From the NCBI GenBank assembly GCA_004297165.1, contig SCUJ01000001.1, positions 154,142-218,141 on the forward strand: DNA of 64,000 bases. Direction: 5' to 3'. Position 1 is the stretch's first letter; every line of letters starts with the position of its first letter. The notes under the pieces were generated by a model, which was not told where the DNA came from, made no database searches, and saw only the letters and a list, made by a program, of their open reading frames with translations. Below, piece by piece: positions 55,080 to 63,596 of the stretch. Position numbers and translations under genes: made by a program. This DNA comes from Gammaproteobacteria bacterium. GTDB taxonomy: Bacteria; Pseudomonadota; Gammaproteobacteria; Eutrophobiales; Eutrophobiaceae.

Positions 55080-56369
55080 TCAGTCCTGCACCACAAAAAA
55101 CCGTCTGGCCTTCATGTCGAAGCGGGGCAGGGACCCGGCCTCGGCGATAGTTATCACGGGACGCAGGCCGAGGGTCCCGCGGATATCCTCCAGGAGTTCC
55201 TCCCTGACCGTTTCCGGAAAACCGCCCGGAGTGAGTTCGATCTCGATCCTCAGCTCATCCATCGATCCCTGCTTGTCAACAGTCGTCCTGTATTCGACGA
55301 TCGCCGTGAATTTCCGCACAAAATTATCGATGGCCCCAGGGTAGATGTTCACCCCGCGCACCGTGGTCATGTCGTCCACGCGCCCGATGATGCCGCCATC
55401 GAGGAAGAGAAAACTGCGATCGCCTTGCGTACCGGCGGCTGGCCTGACCAGATCGCCGGTGCGGTAGCGGATGACGGGATAACCCGTCCGGCCCAGGTTG
55501 GTGAGGACGAGTTCGCCGCACTCGCCTGGAGCGATCGGCCTCAAGGTCACGGGATCGATCACCTCGGCGATGTATTCGCTCTCGATGATGTACATGCCGT
55601 TCGGGCGTTCGGCTGATTCGAAACCGTAGGCCCCGGTCTCGGAACTCCCGGCGTGGTCATGGCAGCGGGCGCGCCAGCCGGCCTCGATGCGTTGCTTTAC
55701 CGCCGGTATGTTGGCGCCGGGCTCGCCCGCGTGGATGGTGGTGTGGATCTTCATCTCCCGCATGTCGATGTCGTGCTGATCGGCGACCTCCAGCAGGTGC
55801 AGGGCATAACTCGGCGTGCAGCAGAGGACCGTGCATTCGGTCTCCCGCATCAATTGCAATCGTTCGAGGGAGGAGCGGCCGCCGCCGGGGACCAGCAGGG
55901 CCCCGATCTTAGCCGCGCCGTCGACCGAGGACCAGAAGCCGATGAAGGGACCGAAGGAGAAGGCGCAGAAGATCCGATCCTCTGGGGTGACATTCGCGGC
56001 GGAGTAGACATGCGCCCAGCAGTGCGCCCACCAGTCCCAGCTCTGGCGGGTGTCGAATACCCGCAGGGGTTTGCCGGTGGTGCCCGAGGTCTGGTGAAAC
56101 CGCGTGTATCGCTTGAGCGGATAGGTCAGATTGCAGGCGAATCCGGCTTGATCCTGCGCCGTGGCGAGTTCGGTCTTGCGGGTGAAGGGGAGCCGTTCGA
56201 GGTCGTCCCTGGAGCGGATATCGCCGGGTCTCACCCCGGTCTGCCTGAATTTCCCGGTATAGAATTCGTTCCGGCCATCGATCTCCTCCAGCATTGCGTG
56301 GAGTTTGTCGAATTGCAGGGCCTCCAGATCGGCCCGTGGCATGGTCTCGGTTTCACGCTGGTAGTACAT
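55080..56369 (-). CDS. PaaK-like AMP-forming acyl/aryl-CoA ligase
   Basis: A 429-residue member of the phenylacetate-CoA ligase family of adenylating enzymes. The AMP-binding loop is TRFHQTSGTTGKPLRVF, and HAGEPGANIPAVKQRIE, HDHAGSSETGAYGFE and TGYPVIRYRTGDLVRP give the adenylation core. The hinge and C-terminal domain are present (GRVDDMTTVRGVNIYP). ATG 56369 is chosen because GGGGGAG lies just upstream; the longer frame is unsupported. No phenylacetate pathway genes are nearby, so the substrate is unknown. A decayed copy of its first 70 bases occurs at 62517-62587. Confidence 0.85.
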   Translation of the reverse strand: MYYQRETETMPRADLEALQFDKLHAMLEEIDGRNEFYTGKFRQTGVRPGDIRSRDDLERLPFTRKTELATAQDQAGFACNLTYPLKRYTRFHQTSGTTGKPLRVFDTRQSWDWWAHCWAHVYSAANVTPEDRIFCAFSFGPFIGFWSSVDGAAKIGALLVPGGGRSSLERLQLMRETECTVLCCTPSYALHLLEVADQHDIDMREMKIHTTIHAGEPGANIPAVKQRIEAGWRARCHDHAGSSETGAYGFESAERPNGMYIIESEYIAEVIDPVTLRPIAPGECGELVLTNLGRTGYPVIRYRTGDLVRPAAGTQGDRSFLFLDGGIIGRVDDMTTVRGVNIYPGAIDNFVRKFTAIVEYRTTVDKQGSMDELRIEIELTPGGFPETVREELLEDIRGTLGLRPVITIAEAGSLPRFDMKARRFFVVQD

Positions 56370-56528
56370 GGCCGCTCCCCCTCGTTCGCAGGCAAGCCTG
56401 CTGTCGCGGCAGTAATACCTGAATAACGCCGTTGCGGCAAGCCGGCGGACAGGCTCGTCCAGGGCAATGTTCTGTTTGCTATACTTCAAAAACTATTCTG
56501 ATAACGAGTCTGTAAGTCAGGGGGGGCC

Positions 56529-57290
56529 ATGTCGAGCAGAACTGTTTTATTTCGGGGTCTGAGGCAGCGATCATATAACCGTAACCCTGGATGTACAGCC
56601 AGCAATATTGCTGGACTATTAATCCTAGTCGGCTTCCTGCACGGTTGCGCCACCACCACGCAGCAGGCCTCCATCACCCATCTGGACTCCGCAGGGGAAC
56701 AAGCCCGGATTGTCCTGATGCCGCTGGATGTGCAACTCTTTCTACTTACCGCGGGCGGCGTCAATGAGCCGCAGGCAGAATGGACCGAGTCGGCAAAGCA
56801 AAACATGCAGTTGGCATTGAAGACGTTTGAAGGTGGCAGGAGCCTGCAATTTGTCAACTATGTCAGGCCGGAGGAATCCAGTCCTGATGCAAACCTGCTG
56901 TACGAACTCGAGAAACTCCACGGTGCTGTGGGTCAGGCGATCCTGTTTCATAAATACCAGGTGGCCCTGCCGACCAAGAAAAACGTCTTTGACTGGACTC
57001 TGGGTCCCGAGGTCCGCTTGATCAAGGAAAGGGCGAACGCCGATTATGCGCTCTTTCTGTACATCCGGGACAGCTACAGCAGCGCCGGCCGGGTGTTCGT
57101 ACAACTTGCTGCGGCGATGCTCGGTGTTGGGGTAACGGGGGGGCAACAACTGGGATTTGCATCCCTGGTCGATCTCAATTCCGGGAATGTAGTCTGGTTC
57201 AATTACCTGCTCAGTGGCACGGGGGATCTGCGGACACCGGCCCCTGCCTTGCAGACGGTCAATAATCTACTCAAGAACCTGCCTGAGTAG
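56529..57290 (+). CDS. Putative lipoprotein of unknown function
   Basis: A 253-residue protein with a basic N terminus, a hydrophobic stretch (about 26-37) and a lipobox ending LHGC, lipidated Cys at residue 40. The mature part has ARIVLMPLDVQLFLLTAGG, KERANADYALFLYIRDSYSS, a Gly/Ala-rich segment (about 192-210) and DLNSGNVVWFNYLLSGTGDLR. The last phrases resemble envelope lipoproteins that report on a periplasmic state, but I do not recognise a family. It is followed 22 bases later by an M48 protease and then another lipoprotein, a likely operon. A degenerate copy of its 5' part is at about 62700-62850. Confidence 0.75.
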   Translation: MSSRTVLFRGLRQRSYNRNPGCTASNIAGLLILVGFLHGCATTTQQASITHLDSAGEQARIVLMPLDVQLFLLTAGGVNEPQAEWTESAKQNMQLALKTFEGGRSLQFVNYVRPEESSPDANLLYELEKLHGAVGQAILFHKYQVALPTKKNVFDWTLGPEVRLIKERANADYALFLYIRDSYSSAGRVFVQLAAAMLGVGVTGGQQLGFASLVDLNSGNVVWFNYLLSGTGDLRTPAPALQTVNNLLKNLPE

Positions 57291-57312
57291 ACTACGGCAA
57301 CAGCAACAGGCC

Positions 57313-58509
57313 ATGCGCTGGTTTCTCATCCGTGCCGTTTTATTCCTGGTTGCCGCTTCCGCTTGTGCGGAAGATGGTTTCATCCGCATGGAGCCCGAAC
57401 TTCATTCCAGCTTCACTCCCGAACCAAGCGCGACGGAGGCCGGCCTGTGGCAGGTCATGAATGAAGCAGAGCAATCTGTGAAACATTCACCCAGCAGGAT
57501 AGTTGATCCGCAACTCGACCAATATATGCAGGGTATCCTGTGCAGATTGGCTGCTGACTATTGTCGGGATATTCGCGTGTATGTGATCCGCAGACCATAT
57601 TTCAATGCCTCGATGGCGCCAAACGGCATGTTGCAGGTCTGGAGCGGGTTGTTGCTGAGGGTTGGCAACGAGGCGCAATTAGCCAGCGTCCTGAGTCACG
57701 AACTGGGCCATTACTTGAAAAGACACAGCCTGAAGGGTTTCGAAGACCAGAAAATGAAATCCAACATCCTGACTTTCGTCACTCTGGGTCTCGGTTTTGC
57801 GGTCGCCACGGGTAACTTGAATACAAACGTCGGGCAAACTGCATCAGACCTCTCTCAACTGGCGATAATTGCCAGCCTGTTTTCCTATAGTCGCTCACAG
57901 GAAAGCGAGGCGGATAAGTTCGGCATGCAGTTGATAGCCGATGCGAAGTACCGCGTGGATGAACCGGCGGTGATCTGGAAACACCTGATCGCAGAGGAAG
58001 ACCTTGGAAAACAGGGGAAACACAGCGATTCGCTCTTTTTCAGCACCCACCCATCCCCGAAAAGCAGGATCCAGGATCTGAATGCCTATGCGGCGCAATT
58101 ACAACCAGGAGATAACGACACGTCCACCGGGAGCGAGGCGTTTTACCGTGTCCTGTTGCCCCATCTGGATATGCTCATACGGGATGAGATTAATCTGAAT
58201 CAGCCGGCCAGAACGGAGTTTGTATTGTTGCAGTTTAAGCAGGACGGCGTTGCGCTCGGACTAGTGCATTATTATCTCGGTGAGTTATACCGGATCCGGG
58301 ATAATCCGGGGGACCGGTTGCTGGCTCTGGATCATTATGAACGATCACTCGGTCATGAGGATGCCAAACCCGAAGTTCACCGCCAGATGGGCATCCTGTA
58401 TCTGAAAGAAAAGAATCGTGAATCGGCGCAGCGAAGTTTCGCCAGGTACCTGGAACTCGTGCCGGATGCCAACGATATCGAAATGATTAAGTACTACATG
58501 ACCTTGTAA
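57313..58509 (+). CDS. Exported M48-family metallopeptidase with C-terminal TPR
   Basis: A 398-residue secreted zinc protease. The signal peptide (MRWFLIRAVLFLVAASACAEDG) may be a lipoprotein type. The zinc motif HELGH lies in LASVLSHELGHYLKRHS, and the third ligand is Glu in SRSQESEADKFGMQLI. Asn-rich and hydrophobic residues follow the active helix. The C-terminal third has TPR-like repeats (LVHYYLGELYRIRDNPGDRLLALDHYERSL; ILYLKEKNRESAQRSFARYLEL). This resembles BepA/YfgC-type outer-membrane quality-control proteases. Start ATG 57313 is preferred over the upstream frame, which overlaps the lipoprotein gene. Confidence 0.85.
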   Translation: MRWFLIRAVLFLVAASACAEDGFIRMEPELHSSFTPEPSATEAGLWQVMNEAEQSVKHSPSRIVDPQLDQYMQGILCRLAADYCRDIRVYVIRRPYFNASMAPNGMLQVWSGLLLRVGNEAQLASVLSHELGHYLKRHSLKGFEDQKMKSNILTFVTLGLGFAVATGNLNTNVGQTASDLSQLAIIASLFSYSRSQESEADKFGMQLIADAKYRVDEPAVIWKHLIAEEDLGKQGKHSDSLFFSTHPSPKSRIQDLNAYAAQLQPGDNDTSTGSEAFYRVLLPHLDMLIRDEINLNQPARTEFVLLQFKQDGVALGLVHYYLGELYRIRDNPGDRLLALDHYERSLGHEDAKPEVHRQMGILYLKEKNRESAQRSFARYLELVPDANDIEMIKYYMTL

Positions 58510-58523
58510 TGACGGGAGGACCT

Positions 58524-59087
58524 ATGAGATTCATGCTTTGCATTATTCTGCTCATGCTTGGTGGTTGTGACCAGTACTCCACCATCAAGGAAGCCCCAAC
58601 GAACATCAAAAACATCACAGTGACGCCTGGCCAGCAATGGAACAAGGTCCCTGCCATCGCTTCCTTCGGTGGAGTGGAAACCTGGACCATCGACGGCACC
58701 AGCCTGGATTCTGTCGCCTTTTTCGCGGGGATTCAGGATGGCAAACCGATCGTAAAATCCACGAAAAAGGAGGAATACCCCGTCTTCAAGGCAGATATGT
58801 TACCCAATGATCTGGTTGAGCTGGTGGAATCATCCCTGGCAAAGTATTACGAAGCCAGGGTAACCAAATCAGGCACCCTTCAACCGGTAGCGATGGGTAC
58901 AGAGCAGGGCTTCCAGTATGAATTTGAATTCATCACACCGGATGATCTGACCCGGAGAGGGTTTATCGCGGGCATCGTCAAAAACGGATTGCTCAACCTG
59001 ATCTTCTTCCAGGGGGCCAGGCTGTATTATTACGAACATCATCTTGATAACATCAGAGGCATGCTCGCCACCATCCGGATAGAGTAG
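58524..59087 (+). CDS. Putative lipoprotein of unknown function
   Basis: A 187-residue protein with a short signal peptide and lipobox (CIILLMLGGC). The body includes ETWTIDGTSLDSVAFFAGIQDGKP and FEFITPDDLTRRGFIAG, with mixed strand/helix character. I do not recognise its family. GGGAGGA precedes ATG 58524, which is 15 bases past the protease stop, so it is the third member of the lipoprotein / M48 / lipoprotein unit. It converges with the SIR2-STAND gene, 14 bases away. Confidence 0.72.
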   Translation: MRFMLCIILLMLGGCDQYSTIKEAPTNIKNITVTPGQQWNKVPAIASFGGVETWTIDGTSLDSVAFFAGIQDGKPIVKSTKKEEYPVFKADMLPNDLVELVESSLAKYYEARVTKSGTLQPVAMGTEQGFQYEFEFITPDDLTRRGFIAGIVKNGLLNLIFFQGARLYYYEHHLDNIRGMLATIRIE

Positions 59088-59101
59088 GGAAACTCCTCAA
59101 G

Positions 59102-62100
59102 TCAACCCATTCGAACGTTGAGCGCTTGAGGTCCTCGAAGGGAAAATCCCAACTCAAAGGACACTAGGGCTCCATGTCCAATGCCCATCCAGTCCTGCTC
59201 TTTAAACTGGCTCATGTGAGCAAACATATCGGTCCGAAGGTCGGGACAACGAATGAAGCAATAGCTACTCTCCACGTTTTTAACCGACCCAGACAACCGC
59301 CGTCTTGACCCATCCTTATTATGTACGACATCCTTAATTCCCTTTCTATATTCTGGTGGTGTCCATGAGTCGGCAAGCTGGCGAAAACAGGCCATCGCTG
59401 CATTGCGATCTCCGTAAAGAAAGTGATGTCTTGCATACCAAAATTGTGCGTCAAAGTTGCTGTCACCCGAAGTAAAACTCCGCTTCAGGTGATGTGCAAC
59501 ATCTTCTCTTAAGCTCTCTTCATCCTGTGACATTAGAATTCTCGCCATCGCAAGATGCGCCTCCTTACTAGCCGAGTTTGCGCCAATTGACCGCTTAAGA
59601 ATCTCGACCGCACGGGCAATGTCCCCCTTTCTCTGTTCGTGGTAAGCCAACCTAACGGCGATAAAACTTCTTCCCGGGCTAGCCTCAAATGCCTGCGCCA
59701 ACGCATCGATCGCGCGCTTTTCATCTTCTAATAGCCTCGCCAGTTCGGCCTCAAGCGTAAGCAGGTACTCATCACCAGGAAATCGCTGCATCCCCTCAGA
59801 AATAACCTCCTCGGCATTCCTTATTAACTCCGCTATAGCTCGTTGTTCGAGTACACTGACAGTCGGGGTCTTGCGTTCTGCTATTTCGTTCAACTTATCT
59901 TTTAGCTCGTCTATTAAGAGTTGGCCCGTCAAGTGAAAGGGATGAGATACACGACTACCCCGAATCTGTTTTTGCAGGATTACTTTTGCCTTTACCCGTA
60001 AATTCTCTCTTGCAAGCTTCTGCGGTGCCTCTAACGCTAAGCTCCGCAAAATAGTCGCCTTCGTGTGTAATATCGCACGGTCTGTATGCTCTAGAGCCGC
60101 CTCCGCCCGTTCAATTGCTTCCATCGCCGCATGCAGATTACGACTTGGATGATGCATCTCGAACACCGCACGTTGGTGCTCAATAAACGACAAAGGGGCA
60201 CCACTTTCCTTAGCCGCATCAAATATCTGGAACGCTATTACCTTATTCGCGAAAAGATCAGCGAGGACTCGGCCCCGCACAATCTCTGTAAACGCTGACT
60301 TGTCGCTTGCGTAATCAACATCTATATTTCGGATAATTCGAATGATCTGGTTTGCACGCTCCACAGGGTTCGGCATCGCTTGCTTGAATACCATCTCTGC
60401 GATCAACTGGTGTCGGCTTCTGTACATATTGTCCCGACTGCTGTGATCAAAGTACGTACGAACGACATGTTCCAGCGGTCGGAAAAAATCTCGGCTAAAA
60501 TATTCGAATGTAATTCCCGAGATCCGTGATATGAGCCCGGCTCGCACGCCAACTCCAAGTCTATGAAGTGTGCACACATCTAAATAAAGGAGGCGTGCCT
60601 CCGCTGGCCGAACGTTCCGATATTCATCAAAAACGATTTCCTCAAACGGCTTCTCGCCGCTAATGTCGTGGAGCGCTACCAATAGCTGGCGCTCTGCTGT
60701 TAACTGGAAATGCTCAAAGCGCTCCTCCGCTGACGCAGTAGCTAGCCGACCCAGCGCCTTATGGAGACTCAGCTTCTCGATCAGCTGAGTTATCTCACGC
60801 TCTGTTAAGTCGCGCAGCTCATAATCGTCCTCTGTCTGACCTTCGAGTTCTCCAGCATACACATTCCATTCGTTTGTTCTTGCACCAAAGACCAGCGTAA
60901 TTGGGATTTTATTTTTCTCAGCCCACGCAATTACGTCGAGGATGTCTTTAATGTGTGGGATGGCATCCTCAATCACTACATTTATTCTCTCTCCCGTGAG
61001 CGTGTGAAGCTCGAAAAGGCGATCTCGCCTAAGGATCGCCCCTTCCTTCAGAACAAAAACAAGTCCGTCAAAAAGATGAGCTAAGTCCCATGCGATTCGA
61101 CACAGAGTTACCGATTTACCACTCCCTGCATGCCCCTTTAATACATACGCTTGACCATACTTGGCCTTTTTATTCTCAAGGAAGGCGGCAAGAATAATAT
61201 CGTCTGAGACTCTGCGGTAGACGTCGAGTTCTTGTTGAAATGCACCCCAATCGACTGAGAGACCTCTGTAGAACTCAACCGGCGCTACACCGGTAACTGC
61301 CATGCCCTTATGGACGTGAACCAGCTCGTCCTGCAGGTACGCGAGCAGGAAAGAGGATGGCGCAACGTGTGTCTTTATCCAGGGTTGAACCGAGGTGTCC
61401 TCAGCCTTCAATAGGCCGGAGAGGCGGCGAGACGATCTCGGTATTTCTGTATTCAGCGCCCACATGAAATCTTCGAACGTCTTCGCACATACAGAAAACC
61501 GCTTTGCCGCCCAGTACCGTGCCACTATTTCATTTAAATCTGGACTTACCATTCCGAATTGAGGACGTAGTATCCCAAGGTCACTCAAATCGAAGAGTAT
61601 TTGCTGAATATGTGGGTCACCAACGTCATAGCCACAGAAGACAATTGGCCGTTCACGTCCCCAATCTTGGAAATGTCTGAAAAGTCGTTCTCTATTTTTT
61701 CGATGCCTTGCATATTCCTCAGACGCGACAATTAGCGGGAGGCTTTCGTCGTTTATGTGAGTAATACATCCATGCAGCTTCAAGTAAAGGACTTGCGATA
61801 GGTCCCGCAGCCGATCTATGAAGTTATCGCCGTCCCGCAACACCGGCGCAAGACTCTGTTCCCGATCACGACACTTGTCATAGGCTCGCTCAAGAACGAG
61901 ATCAAAGTTTGTAGTAACGATCGCATGCCATCGAAATGATGGAATTAGTAGGTGGAAGTCGGCAGGTTCCAGCGGGCGAAAGAGTTCGGCAATTGTATCT
62001 TGTACTTTTAGCAGTCCGGCTTCGTTTTTCGCCAGTTCGGCTACTTGGGATAGCGATTTCGAGTTAAGCGTTCCACCAAGAAATCGATCACACAAAATAT

Positions 62101-62242
62101 CGCGTAACTGCTCGCCTGACGGAGCAACTTGGCCTTTAGGCCCCTTAGCACCAAAGGAGGCACCCGCCCCAAGGAAAAGTATCGCGTCTCCTCGCTGTAT
62201 TGCTTCCAAAAGGGACGGTGTAAGCAGTGCGCGTGTGCTCAT
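59102..62242 (-). CDS. SIR2 - STAND NTPase - TPR - cold-shock-domain protein, probable anti-phage effector
   Basis: A 1046-residue multidomain protein. Residues about 15-260 are SIR2-like: GAGAS (25-29), TTNFD (110-114), H157 in KLHG and FCGYDVGDPH (202-211), the NAD-site set of defence SIR2 NADases. Residues about 340-600 form a STAND-type P-loop NTPase with GHAGSGKS (370-377, K376) and a Walker B-like INVVIEDA (420-427). About 700-960 are TPR-like helices. The end (about 984-1045) reads as a cold-shock domain: GSVK, CFIRC, DMFAHMS, GALVSFE and GPQALNV in order. Lower G+C than its neighbours suggests transfer. No companion gene is evident. NAD depletion on phage sensing is inferred from SIR2-STAND relatives. 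Confidence 0.85.
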   Translation of the reverse strand: MSTRALLTPSLLEAIQRGDAILFLGAGASFGAKGPKGQVAPSGEQLRDILCDRFLGGTLNSKSLSQVAELAKNEAGLLKVQDTIAELFRPLEPADFHLLIPSFRWHAIVTTNFDLVLERAYDKCRDREQSLAPVLRDGDNFIDRLRDLSQVLYLKLHGCITHINDESLPLIVASEEYARHRKNRERLFRHFQDWGRERPIVFCGYDVGDPHIQQILFDLSDLGILRPQFGMVSPDLNEIVARYWAAKRFSVCAKTFEDFMWALNTEIPRSSRRLSGLLKAEDTSVQPWIKTHVAPSSFLLAYLQDELVHVHKGMAVTGVAPVEFYRGLSVDWGAFQQELDVYRRVSDDIILAAFLENKKAKYGQAYVLKGHAGSGKSVTLCRIAWDLAHLFDGLVFVLKEGAILRRDRLFELHTLTGERINVVIEDAIPHIKDILDVIAWAEKNKIPITLVFGARTNEWNVYAGELEGQTEDDYELRDLTEREITQLIEKLSLHKALGRLATASAEERFEHFQLTAERQLLVALHDISGEKPFEEIVFDEYRNVRPAEARLLYLDVCTLHRLGVGVRAGLISRISGITFEYFSRDFFRPLEHVVRTYFDHSSRDNMYRSRHQLIAEMVFKQAMPNPVERANQIIRIIRNIDVDYASDKSAFTEIVRGRVLADLFANKVIAFQIFDAAKESGAPLSFIEHQRAVFEMHHPSRNLHAAMEAIERAEAALEHTDRAILHTKATILRSLALEAPQKLARENLRVKAKVILQKQIRGSRVSHPFHLTGQLLIDELKDKLNEIAERKTPTVSVLEQRAIAELIRNAEEVISEGMQRFPGDEYLLTLEAELARLLEDEKRAIDALAQAFEASPGRSFIAVRLAYHEQRKGDIARAVEILKRSIGANSASKEAHLAMARILMSQDEESLREDVAHHLKRSFTSGDSNFDAQFWYARHHFLYGDRNAAMACFRQLADSWTPPEYRKGIKDVVHNKDGSRRRLSGSVKNVESSYCFIRCPDLRTDMFAHMSQFKEQDWMGIGHGALVSFELGFSLRGPQALNVRMG

Positions 62243-62441
62243 ATGGCTCTCTCACCCTCTCTTTTATTCAAGTGCGGCAAACAACCACCTATCGTACGCC
62301 GAATCATAGCCTCCATTTCAGAACGTAGCAAAAATATAGCGCGCTAAGCGAGTGTCAATGTTAAATGGGTATCAAAATCTAGGGATAGGAATTTACTTTC
62401 AGCCGAGGGACAGGGAAATGAGGAAAAGGAGGAAAAGGAGG
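62243..62441. other. Gap upstream of the SIR2-STAND gene
   Basis: This stretch must hold the promoter of the minus-strand SIR2-STAND gene; GAGAG lies just before its ATG. Toward the right end (about 62421-62446) GGAGGAAAA is repeated three times in tandem. No ORF with family similarity is present. Beyond it, to 62891, come a palindrome, a decayed gene copy and the toxin promoter, described separately. Confidence 0.5.
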
Positions 62442-62495
62442 AAAAGGTGACGGATTTATTTTGCTAGCTCATATAAAATAAATATGTCACCTTTT
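62442..62495. repeat. REP-like palindrome with GATTTATTTT core
   Basis: Arms 62442-62462 and 62475-62495 are complementary except for two adjacent mismatches: AAAAGGTGAC..ATTTATTTT against AAAATAAAT..GTCACCTTTT. The 12-base loop is unpaired. The core matches that of the palindrome at 33075-33118. It abuts the decayed gene copy on its right. Confidence 0.75.
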
Positions 62496-62516
62496 TTCCT
62501 ACGTTCAGCAATTCCC

Positions 62517-62850
62517 GGAGTTTGTCGAGTTGCAGGGCCTCAAGATCGGCCCTCGGCATGGTTTCGGTTTCACGATGGTAGTACACGTGTATATCCCCCA
62601 TTCTGGTGCGAGTGACCTGCGACTTGGATTATTCCATCGGAGGTTCTGGATCATTCAGTAATATCTGAATATCGTCACTGAGGCAAGCCGGCGGGCAGCT
62701 GCACAGGTGCACCACCACAACGCAACAGGCCTCCATCACCCAACTCTACTCCACCGGGTAACAGGCTCGGATTGTCCTGGAGTGATTGGATGTACAACTC
62801 TTTCTTCTGACTGCAGGTGGCCCGATCATCACCGCATGGGTACAGTCAGT
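62517..62850. pseudogene. Decayed partial duplicate of the ligase-lipoprotein start region
   Basis: Bases 62517-62587 align with 56300-56370, the first codons of the PaaK-like ligase, with about seven differences in 71 positions, and the ligase start ATG has been lost. Further right, GGCAAGCCGGCGG and then about 62709-62825 align with the 5' part of the lipoprotein gene at 56649-56758, with indels and an in-frame stop introduced (GGGTAACAGG for GGGGAACAAG). Some 200 bases present in the intact copy between these parts are missing. It codes for nothing now. It shows the 56.3-62.5 kb segment lies between two copies of the same sequence. Confidence 0.85.
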
Positions 62851-62864
62851 CGTGCCTTGAATAG

Positions 62865-62883
62865 TATACGCCAGCGGCGTATA
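62865..62883 (+). promoter_or_regulatory. Operator palindrome of the toxin-antitoxin operon
   Basis: TATACGCC (62865-62872) and GGCGTATA (62876-62883) are exact inverted repeats around AGC, ending nine bases before the toxin ATG. Position and symmetry fit autorepression by the downstream HTH antitoxin. The TAGTATAC overlap could include a -10 element. Confidence 0.65.
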
Positions 62884-62891
62884 TTGCCCAG

Positions 62892-63206
62892 ATGTTTACG
62901 TTCATCGAATCCTCGACATTCGAACGGATTCTTCCTGTATACCTGGATGACGATGAGTATTCCGAACTGCAGCAGTTCTTGCTGCAGAACCCGGAAGCTG
63001 GGGATGTTGTTGCGGGCTCGGGCGGGGTGCGGAAGATGCGCTGGGCACGACCAGGGATGGGCAAGCGAGGCGGACTCCGGATTATCTACTTCGTTCGGTA
63101 CGAACCGAATGAATTCTGGATGCTGACTCTCTATGCCAAAGCCAAGCGTGACAATGTCCCTGCATACATTCTGAAGCAGTTATTGGAGGCATTCCGAAAT
63201 GAGTAA
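62892..63206 (+). CDS. RelE/HigB-family toxin
   Basis: A 104-residue RelE-superfamily protein: FTFIESSTFERILPVYLDDDEYSELQQFLLQNP, GGVRKMRWARPGMGKRGGLRIIYF and MLTLYAKAKRDNVPAYILKQL. The basic GKRGGLRIIYF strand and the AKAKRD segment are features of HigB-2-type mRNA interferases or ParE-like toxins; I cannot decide between the two. It overlaps the HTH antitoxin by eight bases in a toxin-first order, as in higBA. A palindromic operator lies just upstream. Confidence 0.85.
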   Translation: MFTFIESSTFERILPVYLDDDEYSELQQFLLQNPEAGDVVAGSGGVRKMRWARPGMGKRGGLRIIYFVRYEPNEFWMLTLYAKAKRDNVPAYILKQLLEAFRNE

Positions 63207-63513
63207 GAAACTGACTGGTACGGCGCTAGCCAAGTTCGAGGCCGAGCGCGACGTGTGGCAAGAAGTCCTGGACGGTGTCCGGGAGATTAAGGCAGGCGGA
63301 GGCAAACGAACGAAAGTTGAAACCAAGTCACAAGTGATTCGCGTTCGTCTGCAGAGCGGGCTATCGCAGGCGCAGTTTGCAGCCGCGCTGGGTGTTTCCA
63401 AGCGCACCCTGGAACAGTGGGAGCAAGGGCGGCGCGAACCGACCGGTGCTGCGAAGCAACTCTTGAAGATCGCAGAGCGACATCCCGAAGTGTTAATCGA
63501 GGTTGCGGCGTAA
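63199..63513 (+). CDS. XRE-type HTH antitoxin, HigA-like
   Basis: A 104-residue antitoxin with an N-terminal helical region (about 1-45) that likely binds the toxin and a C-terminal HTH (about 48-100): VIRVRLQSGLSQAQFAAALGVSKRTLEQWEQGRREPTGAA, the typical XRE recognition helix. It resembles HigA/NadS-type regulators that repress their own operon, probably through the 62865-62883 palindrome. The gene overlaps the toxin stop. Confidence 0.88.
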   Translation: MSKKLTGTALAKFEAERDVWQEVLDGVREIKAGGGKRTKVETKSQVIRVRLQSGLSQAQFAAALGVSKRTLEQWEQGRREPTGAAKQLLKIAERHPEVLIEVAA

Positions 63514-63596
63514 GTGACAAGGCAGTCCTGGATACGCCGATATACCCTTATAGAACAAAGTGACCATTAAAACCTAGTTAATTTCATCGGAGAGAG

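Noticed and set aside
62421..62446. Tandem GGAGGAAAA units resembling a short repeat array
   Set aside because: Only three units without spacers; not a CRISPR array and too short to call a regulatory element.
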